From Flavobacterium sp. (GTDB lineage Bacteria > Bacteroidota > Bacteroidia > Flavobacteriales > Flavobacteriaceae): 45,474 bases of DNA. The stretch is from contig JAAXJD010000224.1 of assembly GCA_012270005.1 (NCBI GenBank), positions 1 through 45,474 on the forward strand, in the 5' to 3' direction. A program made the position numbers and the translations under genes. Positions 9,233-15,882 of this stretch are shown here, one piece after another (position 1 is the stretch's first letter; each line of letters begins with the position of its first letter). Below the pieces are notes generated by a model. It saw nothing but the letters and a program-made list of their open reading frames with translations, was not told the origin of the DNA and did no database searches.

Positions 9233-10306
9233 ATGAAAATAATAGACTGGTATATACTTAAGCGTTACCTTGCCACATTTTTTGTAATGCTTATTATGTT
9301 TATTCCCATAGGGATTGTTATCGACGTATCGGAAAAAATAAACCGTATGCTCGAAAACAAGGTTGCTTTTAAGCTCATAGCCATTTACTATGCTGATTTT
9401 ACCGTTTATTTCGCAAACCTGCTTTTTCCTATATTCCTGTTTCTTAGCATTATATGGTTTACCAGTAAGCTGGCTAACAACACAGAGATTGTAGCCATAC
9501 TAAGTTCGGGTATATCATTTACCCGTTTTTTGCGTCCGTACCTTATGGGGGCTACCATAGTATCTGTGCTGGCACTGGCCATGGGGTTCTTTTTCCTGCC
9601 AAAAGCCAGTAAGGGGTTTAACGATTTCCGCTACCAGTACCTTACCCGAAAGGAAACCCGCCAGAGTACCGATGTGTACAAGCAAATCAGCCCTACACAG
9701 GTTATCTATGTAAGCAACTTTATATACTCTAACAAATCGGGGAGCAACTTTAACCTGGAAACCTACAAAGGCGATCAGCTGGTTAGCCTTGAAACTGCCA
9801 ACGGCATTGTTTGGAACGAAAAAGAAAAAAACTATACCCTTAGCGGATACACAAAGCGTGTTATTGGTAAAATGGAAGATGTGATTACCAAAGAACCGCA
9901 GCGCACGGTAAAGCTTAACTTTTTACCGGACGACCTTACCCCTACCGTATACGCCGCCGAAACCATGACCTACCCGGAGCTGAAACGCTTTATAGCGCGC
10001 GAACGCTCGCGCGGGTCCAGCAACCTTAACGCCTACCTGGTAGTATTGTATAAAAAGTTTACCATACCGGTATCGGCATTTATACTTACCATTATAGCCG
10101 TAGCCGTATCGAGCATGAAACGCCGCGGTGGTATGGGTATTAACCTTGCCATAGGCATAGCGCTGGCGTTTACGTTTGTGTTTTTTGATAAGGTATTTGG
10201 CACCCTGGCCGAAAAGTCTACCTTTTCGCCCCTGCTTGCCACCTGGATTCCTAACCTAGTTTTTGGCATACTGGCCTTTTACCTGCTGCGCAATGCAAAA
10301 CGATAA
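9233..10306 (+). CDS. LptF/LptG-family permease (lipopolysaccharide export)
   Basis: This 357-residue inner-membrane protein has the LptF/LptG (YjgP/YjgQ) architecture. Three transmembrane segments lie near residues 12-32, 52-75 and 98-121, a periplasmic domain spans about 130-265, and three more segments lie near 272-290, 298-316 and 330-352. The family signature NNTEIVAILSSGIS follows TM2, and KRRGGMGINLAIGIAL lies in the second membrane half. In Lpt systems such proteins pair with the LptB ATPase to extract LPS and pass it to the periplasmic bridge. Sequence alone does not tell LptF from LptG. Its last 14 bases overlap the start of the next gene. Confidence 0.9.
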   Translation: MKIIDWYILKRYLATFFVMLIMFIPIGIVIDVSEKINRMLENKVAFKLIAIYYADFTVYFANLLFPIFLFLSIIWFTSKLANNTEIVAILSSGISFTRFLRPYLMGATIVSVLALAMGFFFLPKASKGFNDFRYQYLTRKETRQSTDVYKQISPTQVIYVSNFIYSNKSGSNFNLETYKGDQLVSLETANGIVWNEKEKNYTLSGYTKRVIGKMEDVITKEPQRTVKLNFLPDDLTPTVYAAETMTYPELKRFIARERSRGSSNLNAYLVVLYKKFTIPVSAFILTIIAVAVSSMKRRGGMGINLAIGIALAFTFVFFDKVFGTLAEKSTFSPLLATWIPNLVFGILAFYLLRNAKR

Positions 10307-11213
10307 CCTAAAAAATTACCTGCACCTGCACTTTATTGTATTTGTGTGGGGGTTTACCGCCGTACTGGGCAAGCTTATAAGCATAGGTGCACTACCGCTG
10401 GTATGGTTCCGTATGGTTATAGCCCTGCTGATTATGGGGGTATATGCGGTTATTGTAAAGGCGCCGTTCAGGCTATCGGGCAAGGTGTTTGCCCGGCTGA
10501 TTGTTGCGGGGCTTATTATAGCGCTGCACTGGTTTACGTTTTACCATGCCATTAAAATAAGCAACATATCTATTACCCTTTCCTGCCTTAGTACGGGCGC
10601 GTTTTTTGCCGCCCTGCTGGAGCCCCTGCTCTACGGCCGGAAGTTAATTTTATACGAAGTAGTTTTCGGGTTGTTTATAATTGTAGGGCTGCTGTTTATT
10701 TCGGGCATTATAAGCCTGCAGGATGGCGCACTGCTTTTTAAATCCGAAATCAGCTACGCATGGGGCATACTTACCGCGCTTACCAGCGCATTCCTCAGCA
10801 CGGTTTTTGCCATTATAAACGGCAAGTTTGCAAAAGAATACAACGCCACGGCAGTATCTTTTTATGAACTGCTGGGGGGTATCTTTTTCTTTTCGCTGTA
10901 CCTGCTATGGGACGGGCAATTTACACCGGCATTTTTCGCGCTTTCTAATGCCGACTGGCTTTGGCTGTTTTTGCTGGGGTCTATCTGTACCGCCTACGCG
11001 CAGATAGCCGCCGTAAAGGTTATGAAAACCATTACGCCTTATACCATGATGCTTACCATAAACCTGGAGCCCATCTATGGGATAATCCTGGCACTTATTG
11101 TATTCAGCGAAAGCGAAAAAATGAACACTGCATTCTATATAGGTGCCGGCATAATACTAACCACAGTGATTATCAACGGGGTACTTAAAAACCGTACTAC
11201 AGCAGCAAACTAA
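10293..11213 (+). CDS. EamA/DMT-superfamily transporter
   Basis: This 306-residue protein is almost entirely hydrophobic, with about ten transmembrane helices in two EamA repeats (roughly residues 10-140 and 150-298). Family features include the FVWGFTAVLGKLI start of TM1 and the conserved LEP in the last helices of each half (LLEPLLYG and NLEPIYGI). I chose the ATG at 10293 (MQNDNLKNYLHL) because the upstream in-frame extension lies inside the coding end of the permease gene. The 14-base overlap suggests translational coupling. The substrate (amino acid, metabolite or drug) cannot be told from sequence. Confidence 0.9.
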   Translation: MQNDNLKNYLHLHFIVFVWGFTAVLGKLISIGALPLVWFRMVIALLIMGVYAVIVKAPFRLSGKVFARLIVAGLIIALHWFTFYHAIKISNISITLSCLSTGAFFAALLEPLLYGRKLILYEVVFGLFIIVGLLFISGIISLQDGALLFKSEISYAWGILTALTSAFLSTVFAIINGKFAKEYNATAVSFYELLGGIFFFSLYLLWDGQFTPAFFALSNADWLWLFLLGSICTAYAQIAAVKVMKTITPYTMMLTINLEPIYGIILALIVFSESEKMNTAFYIGAGIILTTVIINGVLKNRTTAAN

Positions 11214-11251
11214 TTGGCATTTTAATATACAACGTATTAAACAGAATTACT

Positions 11252-11259
11252 TATCTTTG
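11252..11259 (+). promoter_or_regulatory. Promoter -7 element of accA
   Basis: TATCTTTG matches TAnnTTTG, 35 bases before the accA ATG. No TTG is seen at the usual -33 distance. Confidence 0.6.
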
Positions 11260-11294
11260 CTGCTTCAACTTAAATAAATAAATCTGCCTCTACT

Positions 11295-12248
11295 ATGGAA
11301 TACCTGGATTTTGAGCTTCCGATTAAAGAACTGGAAGAGCAGTTAGAAAAATGTACCATTATAGGACAGGAGAGCGACGTAGACGTATCTAATACCTGCA
11401 AACAGATTGAGAAGAAACTCATAGAAACCAAGAAAAACATCTATAAAAACCTTACGGCATGGCAAAGGGTGCAGCTATCGCGCCACCCAAACCGTCCGTA
11501 CACGGTAGACTATATTAAGGCACTTACCGGCGATACCTGGCTGGAGCTTTTTGGCGACCGCGCCTTTAAAGACGACAAAGCCATGGTGGGCGGCCTTGGT
11601 AAAATAAACGGCCAGAGCTTTATGATCATAGGCCAGCAAAAGGGTTACAATACCAAAACAAGGCAGTACCGCAACTTTGGTATGGCAAACCCTGAAGGCT
11701 ACCGTAAGGCACTAAGGCTTATGAAAATGGCAGAGAAATTTGGCATTCCTGTAGTTACCTTTATAGATACCCCGGGTGCATATCCGGGCCTTGAAGCCGA
11801 AGAACGCGGACAGGGAGAGGCCATAGCAAGGAACATCTTTGAAATGAGCCGCCTTAAAACTCCTGTAATCTGTGTTATTATAGGCGAAGGAGCATCGGGT
11901 GGTGCACTGGGCATAGGCGTGGGAGACCGCGTATACATGCTGGAAAACACCTGGTACTCTGTAATTTCACCTGAGTCTTGTTCTTCTATCCTGTGGAGGA
12001 GCTGGGAATACAAAGAGCAGGCGGCAGACGCGCTTAAGCTTACCAGCTACGACATGAAGAAGCAAAACCTGATAGACGAAATTGTACCTGAGCCACTGGG
12101 CGGGGCACATTTTGACAGGGAAACCACCTTTAAAACGGTAGAACAGTACATAACCAAAGCATACAATGAACTAAAAGACTTATCAACAGAAGATCTTGTA
12201 GAGCAACGGATGGAAAAATACTTTAAAATGGGCGAATTCAATAAGTAA
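11295..12248 (+). CDS. accA: Acetyl-CoA carboxylase carboxyltransferase subunit alpha
   Basis: This 317-residue protein is the alpha half of the carboxyltransferase, which moves CO2 from biotin on AccB to acetyl-CoA to form malonyl-CoA for fatty acid synthesis. It starts with the family's helical N-terminus ([15 protein letters not shown]). The crotonase-like core includes [31 protein letters not shown] (near 155-175) and the oxyanion-forming [12 protein letters not shown] (near 197-208), followed by [14 protein letters not shown]. The length is normal. It has its own TATCTTTG promoter box and a strong terminator after the stop, so it is probably a single-gene unit. The beta subunit is not in this window. 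Confidence 0.97.
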   Translation: MEYLDFELPIKELEEQLEKCTIIGQESDVDVSNTCKQIEKKLIETKKNIYKNLTAWQRVQLSRHPNRPYTVDYIKALTGDTWLELFGDRAFKDDKAMVGGLGKINGQSFMIIGQQKGYNTKTRQYRNFGMANPEGYRKALRLMKMAEKFGIPVVTFIDTPGAYPGLEAEERGQGEAIARNIFEMSRLKTPVICVIIGEGASGGALGIGVGDRVYMLENTWYSVISPESCSSILWRSWEYKEQAADALKLTSYDMKKQNLIDEIVPEPLGGAHFDRETTFKTVEQYITKAYNELKDLSTEDLVEQRMEKYFKMGEFNK

Positions 12249-12279
12249 TTACTGGATTACAGCACATTAAAAATATGGA

Positions 12280-12311
12280 AGTCCGAAGCCCCGTGTTTCG
12301 GACTATTTTTT
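12280..12311 (+). terminator. Rho-independent terminator of accA
   Basis: AGTCCGAA (12280-12287) pairs perfectly with TTCGGACT (12297-12304) and a T run follows. It separates accA from dnaB. Confidence 0.9.
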
Positions 12312-12411
12312 TGGTTTTCAACAATTTCAGGCAAGTTATAAACACCTTGTAAACAGCTTGGTCTTAACAATTACTTAACGCCCGGCACACAATTTTGTTT
12401 ACATTAGCACT

Positions 12412-14997
12412 ATGGAAAATTTAAGGAACGTCAATCCCGTAAAAGTAGATAAGAGCACCCTTATCAGCCTTGAAAAAGGTAAGCTGCCACCACAGGCCGT
12501 AGACCTGGAGGAGGCCGTACTGGGTGCCATGATGATAGATAAAAAGGGGGTAGACGAGGTTATAGACATACTACAACCCGATGCCTTTTATAAAGATGCG
12601 CACAAGCACATTTACGAAGCCATTGTACAGCTGTTTAATGACACCCAGCCCATAGACCTGCTTACCGTTTCGGCACAGCTGAAAAAAAACGCTAAGTTGG
12701 AAGCAGCCGGGGGCGACTTTTACCTGATTCAGCTTACGCAAAAAATATCATCGTCGGCACACATAGAGTTTCACTCGCGTATTATCCTGCAAAAGTTTAT
12801 ACAGCGAAGCCTTATACGCCTTTCCAGCGAAATCATTGAAGATGCGTACGATGAAACTACAGACGTGTTTGACCTTTTGGACAAAGCCGAAAGCAAACTC
12901 TATGAAGTAACCCAGGGTAACATAAAGCGTAGTTCTGAAACCGCACAGAGCCTTGTTATGCAGGCTAAAAAGCGTATTGAAGAAATTGCGGGCAAAGAAG
13001 GCCTTTCGGGTGTGGCAACCGGTTTCCATGAGCTTGATAAGCTTACCAGCGGCTGGCAGCCCAGCGCCCGTAGTAGTATTGCGGCACGGCCCGGTATGGG
13101 TAAACCCCGTGGTAAAGGTACCAATGTACTTATGTATGACGGTTCGCTAAAAAAAGTAGAAGATGTGGTAAAGGGAGACCTGCTGATGGGCGACGACTCT
13201 ACACCGCGAAAAGTACTTTCTATAGCACGCGGGCGCGAGCGTATGTACTGGGTTCACCAGAATAAAGCCATGTCTTACCGCGTAAATGAAAGCCATATTT
13301 TATCGCTTAAGCGCAGCAGAAATGAAGGGCCGCACAAAAAAGGCGATGTACTGAACATTACTGTTAAAGACTGGCTTGAGAAATCCGACAAATTTAAGTC
13401 AAACTACAAAGGATATAAGGTAGCGGTAGATTTTGATGAAAAACCGCTCCCGTTAGAGCCTTATTTTATGGGGCTTTGGCTTGGCGACGGCCATTCGTAC
13501 AGCCAGCGCATAACCAATACTGATCCTGAAGTTATAGCCTACCTGCAGGACTATGCCGACAGCATGGAGTGCGAACTGGTTACCTACGAGCAGGAAAACC
13601 GCACGAACAACTATAGTATTGTAAAACGTAACAAAGCCATATCTGAAAGTTTTTTTACTGACATACAGAAAGAATTAAGGGCGCTAAACGTGCTTACAAA
13701 CAAGCACATACCTCAGCCGTTTTTAATAAACAGTAAAGAGAACAGGCTACAGTTACTTGCCGGTATTATTGATTCAGACGGCTATTATACCAGTGAGTTT
13801 AACTGCTATGACATAGGGCCGAAAAATGAACCTTTTGCGAAGCAGATTAAGTTGTTGTGCGACTCGCTTGGGTTCCGCACCTCGCTTAAAAAGAAAAAAG
13901 CAACCATAAAATCTACCGGCTTTGAAAGCGAGGTATATAGGTTACGCATTTTTGGCAACCTTAATATTGTTCCAACAAAAATTGAACGTAAAAAAGCACG
14001 TGACGGTAAAGCTATCGTAGACTGGAGAGTAACGGGGATTTCTGTAGAATTAGACAAAGAAGACGACTACTACGGCTTTGAAATTGATGGAAACAGGCTG
14101 TTCTTGTTAGAGGATATGACAGTTACCCACAACACCGCGTTTGTACTTTCTATGGCCCGAAACATTGCCATTACCTACGGGCACGGCGTAGCGGTATTCT
14201 CCCTGGAAATGGCATCGGTACAGCTTATTACGCGTCTTATTTCCAGCGAAACGGGGCTTTCATCAGAAAAGCTGCGTACCGGTAAGCTGGAAAAACACGA
14301 GTGGGAACAGCTGAGTATTAAAGTAAAAGACCTGGAACGTGCGCCGCTTTATATAGACGACACACCTTCGTTATCGATATTCGACTTGCGTGCAAAAGCC
14401 CGAAGGCTGGCCTCTCAGTACGGCATCAGGATGATAATCATTGACTACCTTCAGCTGATGACTGCGGGTGGTAGCGGTAAAAACGGGGGTAATCGTGAAC
14501 AGGAAATCTCTACCATATCCCGAAACCTTAAAGCACTGGCTAAGGAACTTAACATACCTGTAATTGCGCTGTCGCAGCTATCGCGTGCGGTAGAAACACG
14601 GGGAAGCAGCAAGCGTCCGCTTCTATCGGATCTACGTGAATCGGGTGCGATTGAGCAGGATGCGGATATTGTATCGTTTATTTACCGCCCTGAATATTAC
14701 AAAATTGAAGAGTGGGATGATGAAGAGCAGTCGCCTACCGCAGGGCAGGCCGAGTTTATTGTGGCCAAGCACCGTAACGGTGGGCTTGATAACATAAGGC
14801 TGAAGTTTATAGGTAGCCTTGGTAAGTTTGACAACCTGGACGATTTTGGTGCCTCGCCGTTTGACGAATTACCATCGAGCATGAACAGCACCGGAAGCGC
14901 TAACGACTTCCTGACCAAGAACCTGCCAAGCCCTAACGATGCCTTTGGCAGCAACATGAACAGTAACCGCCCTGACGACGATGATGTTCCGTTTTAG
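12412..14997 (+). CDS. dnaB: Replicative DNA helicase DnaB, interrupted by an intein
   Basis: The 861-residue reading frame is a DnaB helicase (N-extein 1-231, C-extein 575-861) with a 343-residue intein at 232-574. Removing the intein gives 518 residues, a normal DnaB length. The N-terminal domain starts at about 26 (LPPQAVDLEEAVLGAMM). The RecA-like domain has Walker A split by the intein (RPGMGK / TAFVLS), Walker B near 674-683 (MIIIDYLQLM), LSQLSRAVETR at 720-730 and the arginine-finger region KHRNGG at 786-791. The acidic tail ends DDDDVPF. DnaB unwinds DNA at replication forks and is essential, so splicing should be needed. Residues 219-222 (ARSS) do not fit the expected DLVI-type strand before IAARPGMGK, and the first intein residue is Pro; see the intein entry. 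Confidence 0.95.
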   Translation: MENLRNVNPVKVDKSTLISLEKGKLPPQAVDLEEAVLGAMMIDKKGVDEVIDILQPDAFYKDAHKHIYEAIVQLFNDTQPIDLLTVSAQLKKNAKLEAAGGDFYLIQLTQKISSSAHIEFHSRIILQKFIQRSLIRLSSEIIEDAYDETTDVFDLLDKAESKLYEVTQGNIKRSSETAQSLVMQAKKRIEEIAGKEGLSGVATGFHELDKLTSGWQPSARSSIAARPGMGKPRGKGTNVLMYDGSLKKVEDVVKGDLLMGDDSTPRKVLSIARGRERMYWVHQNKAMSYRVNESHILSLKRSRNEGPHKKGDVLNITVKDWLEKSDKFKSNYKGYKVAVDFDEKPLPLEPYFMGLWLGDGHSYSQRITNTDPEVIAYLQDYADSMECELVTYEQENRTNNYSIVKRNKAISESFFTDIQKELRALNVLTNKHIPQPFLINSKENRLQLLAGIIDSDGYYTSEFNCYDIGPKNEPFAKQIKLLCDSLGFRTSLKKKKATIKSTGFESEVYRLRIFGNLNIVPTKIERKKARDGKAIVDWRVTGISVELDKEDDYYGFEIDGNRLFLLEDMTVTHNTAFVLSMARNIAITYGHGVAVFSLEMASVQLITRLISSETGLSSEKLRTGKLEKHEWEQLSIKVKDLERAPLYIDDTPSLSIFDLRAKARRLASQYGIRMIIIDYLQLMTAGGSGKNGGNREQEISTISRNLKALAKELNIPVIALSQLSRAVETRGSSKRPLLSDLRESGAIEQDADIVSFIYRPEYYKIEEWDDEEQSPTAGQAEFIVAKHRNGGLDNIRLKFIGSLGKFDNLDDFGASPFDELPSSMNSTGSANDFLTKNLPSPNDAFGSNMNSNRPDDDDVPF
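13105..14133 (+). other. DnaB intein with LAGLIDADG homing endonuclease
   Basis: This in-frame insertion lies between Lys231 and Thr575 of the DnaB precursor, inside the P-loop, a known DnaB intein site. Splicing block A is GKGTNVLMYDGSLKKVEDV, block B is YRVNESHILSL (near 289-299), block F is YYGFEIDGNRLFLLED, and block G ends MTVTHN with terminal His573-Asn574 and Thr575 as the +1 nucleophile. Two LAGLIDADG motifs, FMGLWLGDGHS (352-362) and LLAGIIDSDGYY (448-459), indicate a full homing endonuclease. The first intein residue, normally Cys or Ser, is Pro232, followed by Arg. Blocks B and F do not show the Trp/Cys pattern of class 3 inteins. The mechanism at the N-junction is therefore unclear: possibly direct attack by Thr+1, possibly inactive, possibly a base error. 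Confidence 0.93.
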
Positions 14998-15117
14998 GAG
15001 CTACTGAGCCTTTGAGCTCCTAAGCTTCTTAGCTTTACACAGATACTAATTATTAGAATTAAAAAATAACCTGGCAGCTTGGGTACTAAGCAACTCAGCA
15101 GCGCTAATAAAATCATT
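14998..15117. repeat. Spacer with short palindromic CTnAGC-type repeats
   Basis: Variants of CTGAGC/CTAAGC recur at 15003-15036 (including CTAAG-CTT-CTTAG, a small hairpin) and again at about 15083-15102 (CTAAGCAACTCAGCAGC). A weak -7-like TAGCTTTA lies at 15029-15036. No protein is evident in this part. Confidence 0.5.
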
Positions 15118-15210
15118 ATGAGCAACAATATAACCACTAACGAACTGGTACTTACCGAAGCTATCCTGGCCATAACCGTAACCGATGCTGAAGTTATCGT
15201 AGCAGAGTAA
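15118..15210 (+). CDS. Possible 30-residue small protein
   Basis: An ATG at 15118 opens a 30-codon frame, MSNNITTNELVLTEAILA and onwards, ending VIVAE. The codons (ACC, GAA, CTG, GTA, GCC) resemble those of the surrounding core genes. A clear rho-independent terminator begins 8 bases after its stop codon, which a random ORF would not need; dnaB otherwise has no terminator, so the hairpin could instead serve dnaB. No ribosome binding site, signal peptide or known motif is visible. The peptide is acidic with a Val/Ile-rich second half. Function unknown. Confidence 0.35.
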   Translation: MSNNITTNELVLTEAILAITVTDAEVIVAE

Positions 15211-15217
15211 AAATTGT

Positions 15218-15242
15218 AAAGTGCCTTTCGGGGCACTTTTTT
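15218..15242 (+). terminator. Rho-independent terminator after dnaB and the small ORF
   Basis: AAAGTGCC (15218-15225) pairs with GGCACTTT (15232-15239) and a T run follows. Confidence 0.85.
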
Positions 15243-15270
15243 GTTGGCATATACCAAACAGTAATTTTTG

Positions 15271-15278
15271 TATATTTG
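15271..15278 (+). promoter_or_regulatory. Promoter -7 element of the toxin-antitoxin pair
   Basis: TATATTTG matches TAnnTTTG and lies 7 bases before the first ATG and 16 before the second. The short leader favours the ATG at 15295 as the start. Confidence 0.55.
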
Positions 15279-15294
15279 ATAAAAAATGATTGTA

Positions 15295-15549
15295 ATGGAA
15301 ACGGTACACTTAAGAATAAATGAAGGAGTATATGAGCACGTAATGTGGCTGTTAAAACAATTTGACCCGAAGGATGTTGAGATTATTTCGGAGGAGTTTT
15401 TGCGTACCAAAGCAGAGCTTGAAGAAGACCTGAGAGCCATAGAAGCCGGAGAAATGAAGATGTATACTATAGATGAAGCTGAAGAACTAATTGACAAATA
15501 TCTCCTAGATAAAGATGAAAATAATATTATCAGGAAAGTTTCTGAATAA
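15295..15549 (+). CDS. Antitoxin of a ParE/RelE-type toxin-antitoxin pair
   Basis: This small acidic protein (84 residues from the ATG at 15295; 87 from an ATG at 15286) precedes a ParE/RelE-like toxin and overlaps it by 35 bases, the classic antitoxin-first arrangement. The N-terminal half (VHLRINEGVYEHVMWLLKQF) resembles antitoxins found beside ParE-like toxins in Bacteroidota. The C-terminal half (LEEDLRAIEAGEMKMYTIDE) is a charged helix of the kind that wraps the toxin. I cannot assign it firmly to a named antitoxin family. The TATATTTG promoter box is immediately upstream, and autoregulation would be expected. It is more AT-rich than its neighbours, which suggests acquisition. Confidence 0.75.
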   Translation: METVHLRINEGVYEHVMWLLKQFDPKDVEIISEEFLRTKAELEEDLRAIEAGEMKMYTIDEAEELIDKYLLDKDENNIIRKVSE

Positions 15550-15796
15550 GCTTCAAAATCAGTTAGATTACATAAGCGAAGATAAACCCGGAGCTGCTCA
15601 AAAGTTTAAAAAGGATATATTTAAAGAAATTAGACAAATCGTAAAACTACCATATAAACACAGAGCCTCAATCCACTTTAAAGACGATAAAGTTCGTGAA
15701 CTGACTTTTAAAGGTTATCTTATTATTTACAGAATAATACCTGAACAAAACGAAATTGAAGTTTTCGGTTTCATTAAATATACCCGGGAACCATAA
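15515..15796 (+). CDS. ParE/RelE-superfamily toxin
   Basis: This 93-residue protein has the RelE/ParE fold pattern: N-terminal strand MKIILSGKFLNKL, two helices (LDYISEDKPGAAQKFKKDIF and EIRQIVKLPYKHR), then strands VRELTFKGYLIIYRIIPEQN and EIEVFGFIKYTREP. The conserved basic and aromatic end of strand 3 (YLIIYRI) is present. Family members either poison gyrase (ParE) or cut mRNA on the ribosome (RelE); the sequence does not decide between them. It overlaps the antitoxin gene by 35 bases in another frame, so the two are translationally coupled. A strong two-way terminator follows. Confidence 0.82.
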   Translation: MKIILSGKFLNKLQNQLDYISEDKPGAAQKFKKDIFKEIRQIVKLPYKHRASIHFKDDKVRELTFKGYLIIYRIIPEQNEIEVFGFIKYTREP

Positions 15797-15802
15797 AATT
15801 AC

Positions 15803-15827
15803 AAAAGCCTCAGTTATTGAGGCTTTT
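15803..15827. terminator. Bidirectional terminator between the toxin gene and the convergent PNGase F-like gene
   Basis: AAAAGCCTCA (15803-15812) and TGAGGCTTTT (15818-15827) form a perfect 10-bp stem with a 5-nt loop. The A and T flanks let it work in both directions. Confidence 0.9.
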
Positions 15828-15842
15828 GTGGTTATTGTAAGT

Positions 15843-15882
15843 GGTGTCACTGAAAACTCAGACTGAAACCTGTGACTGAAAC
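15843..15882. repeat. Short interspersed ACTGAAA repeat
   Basis: ACTGAAA occurs three times within about 35 bases between the two convergent genes. It is another spacer-specific short repeat. Confidence 0.5.
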
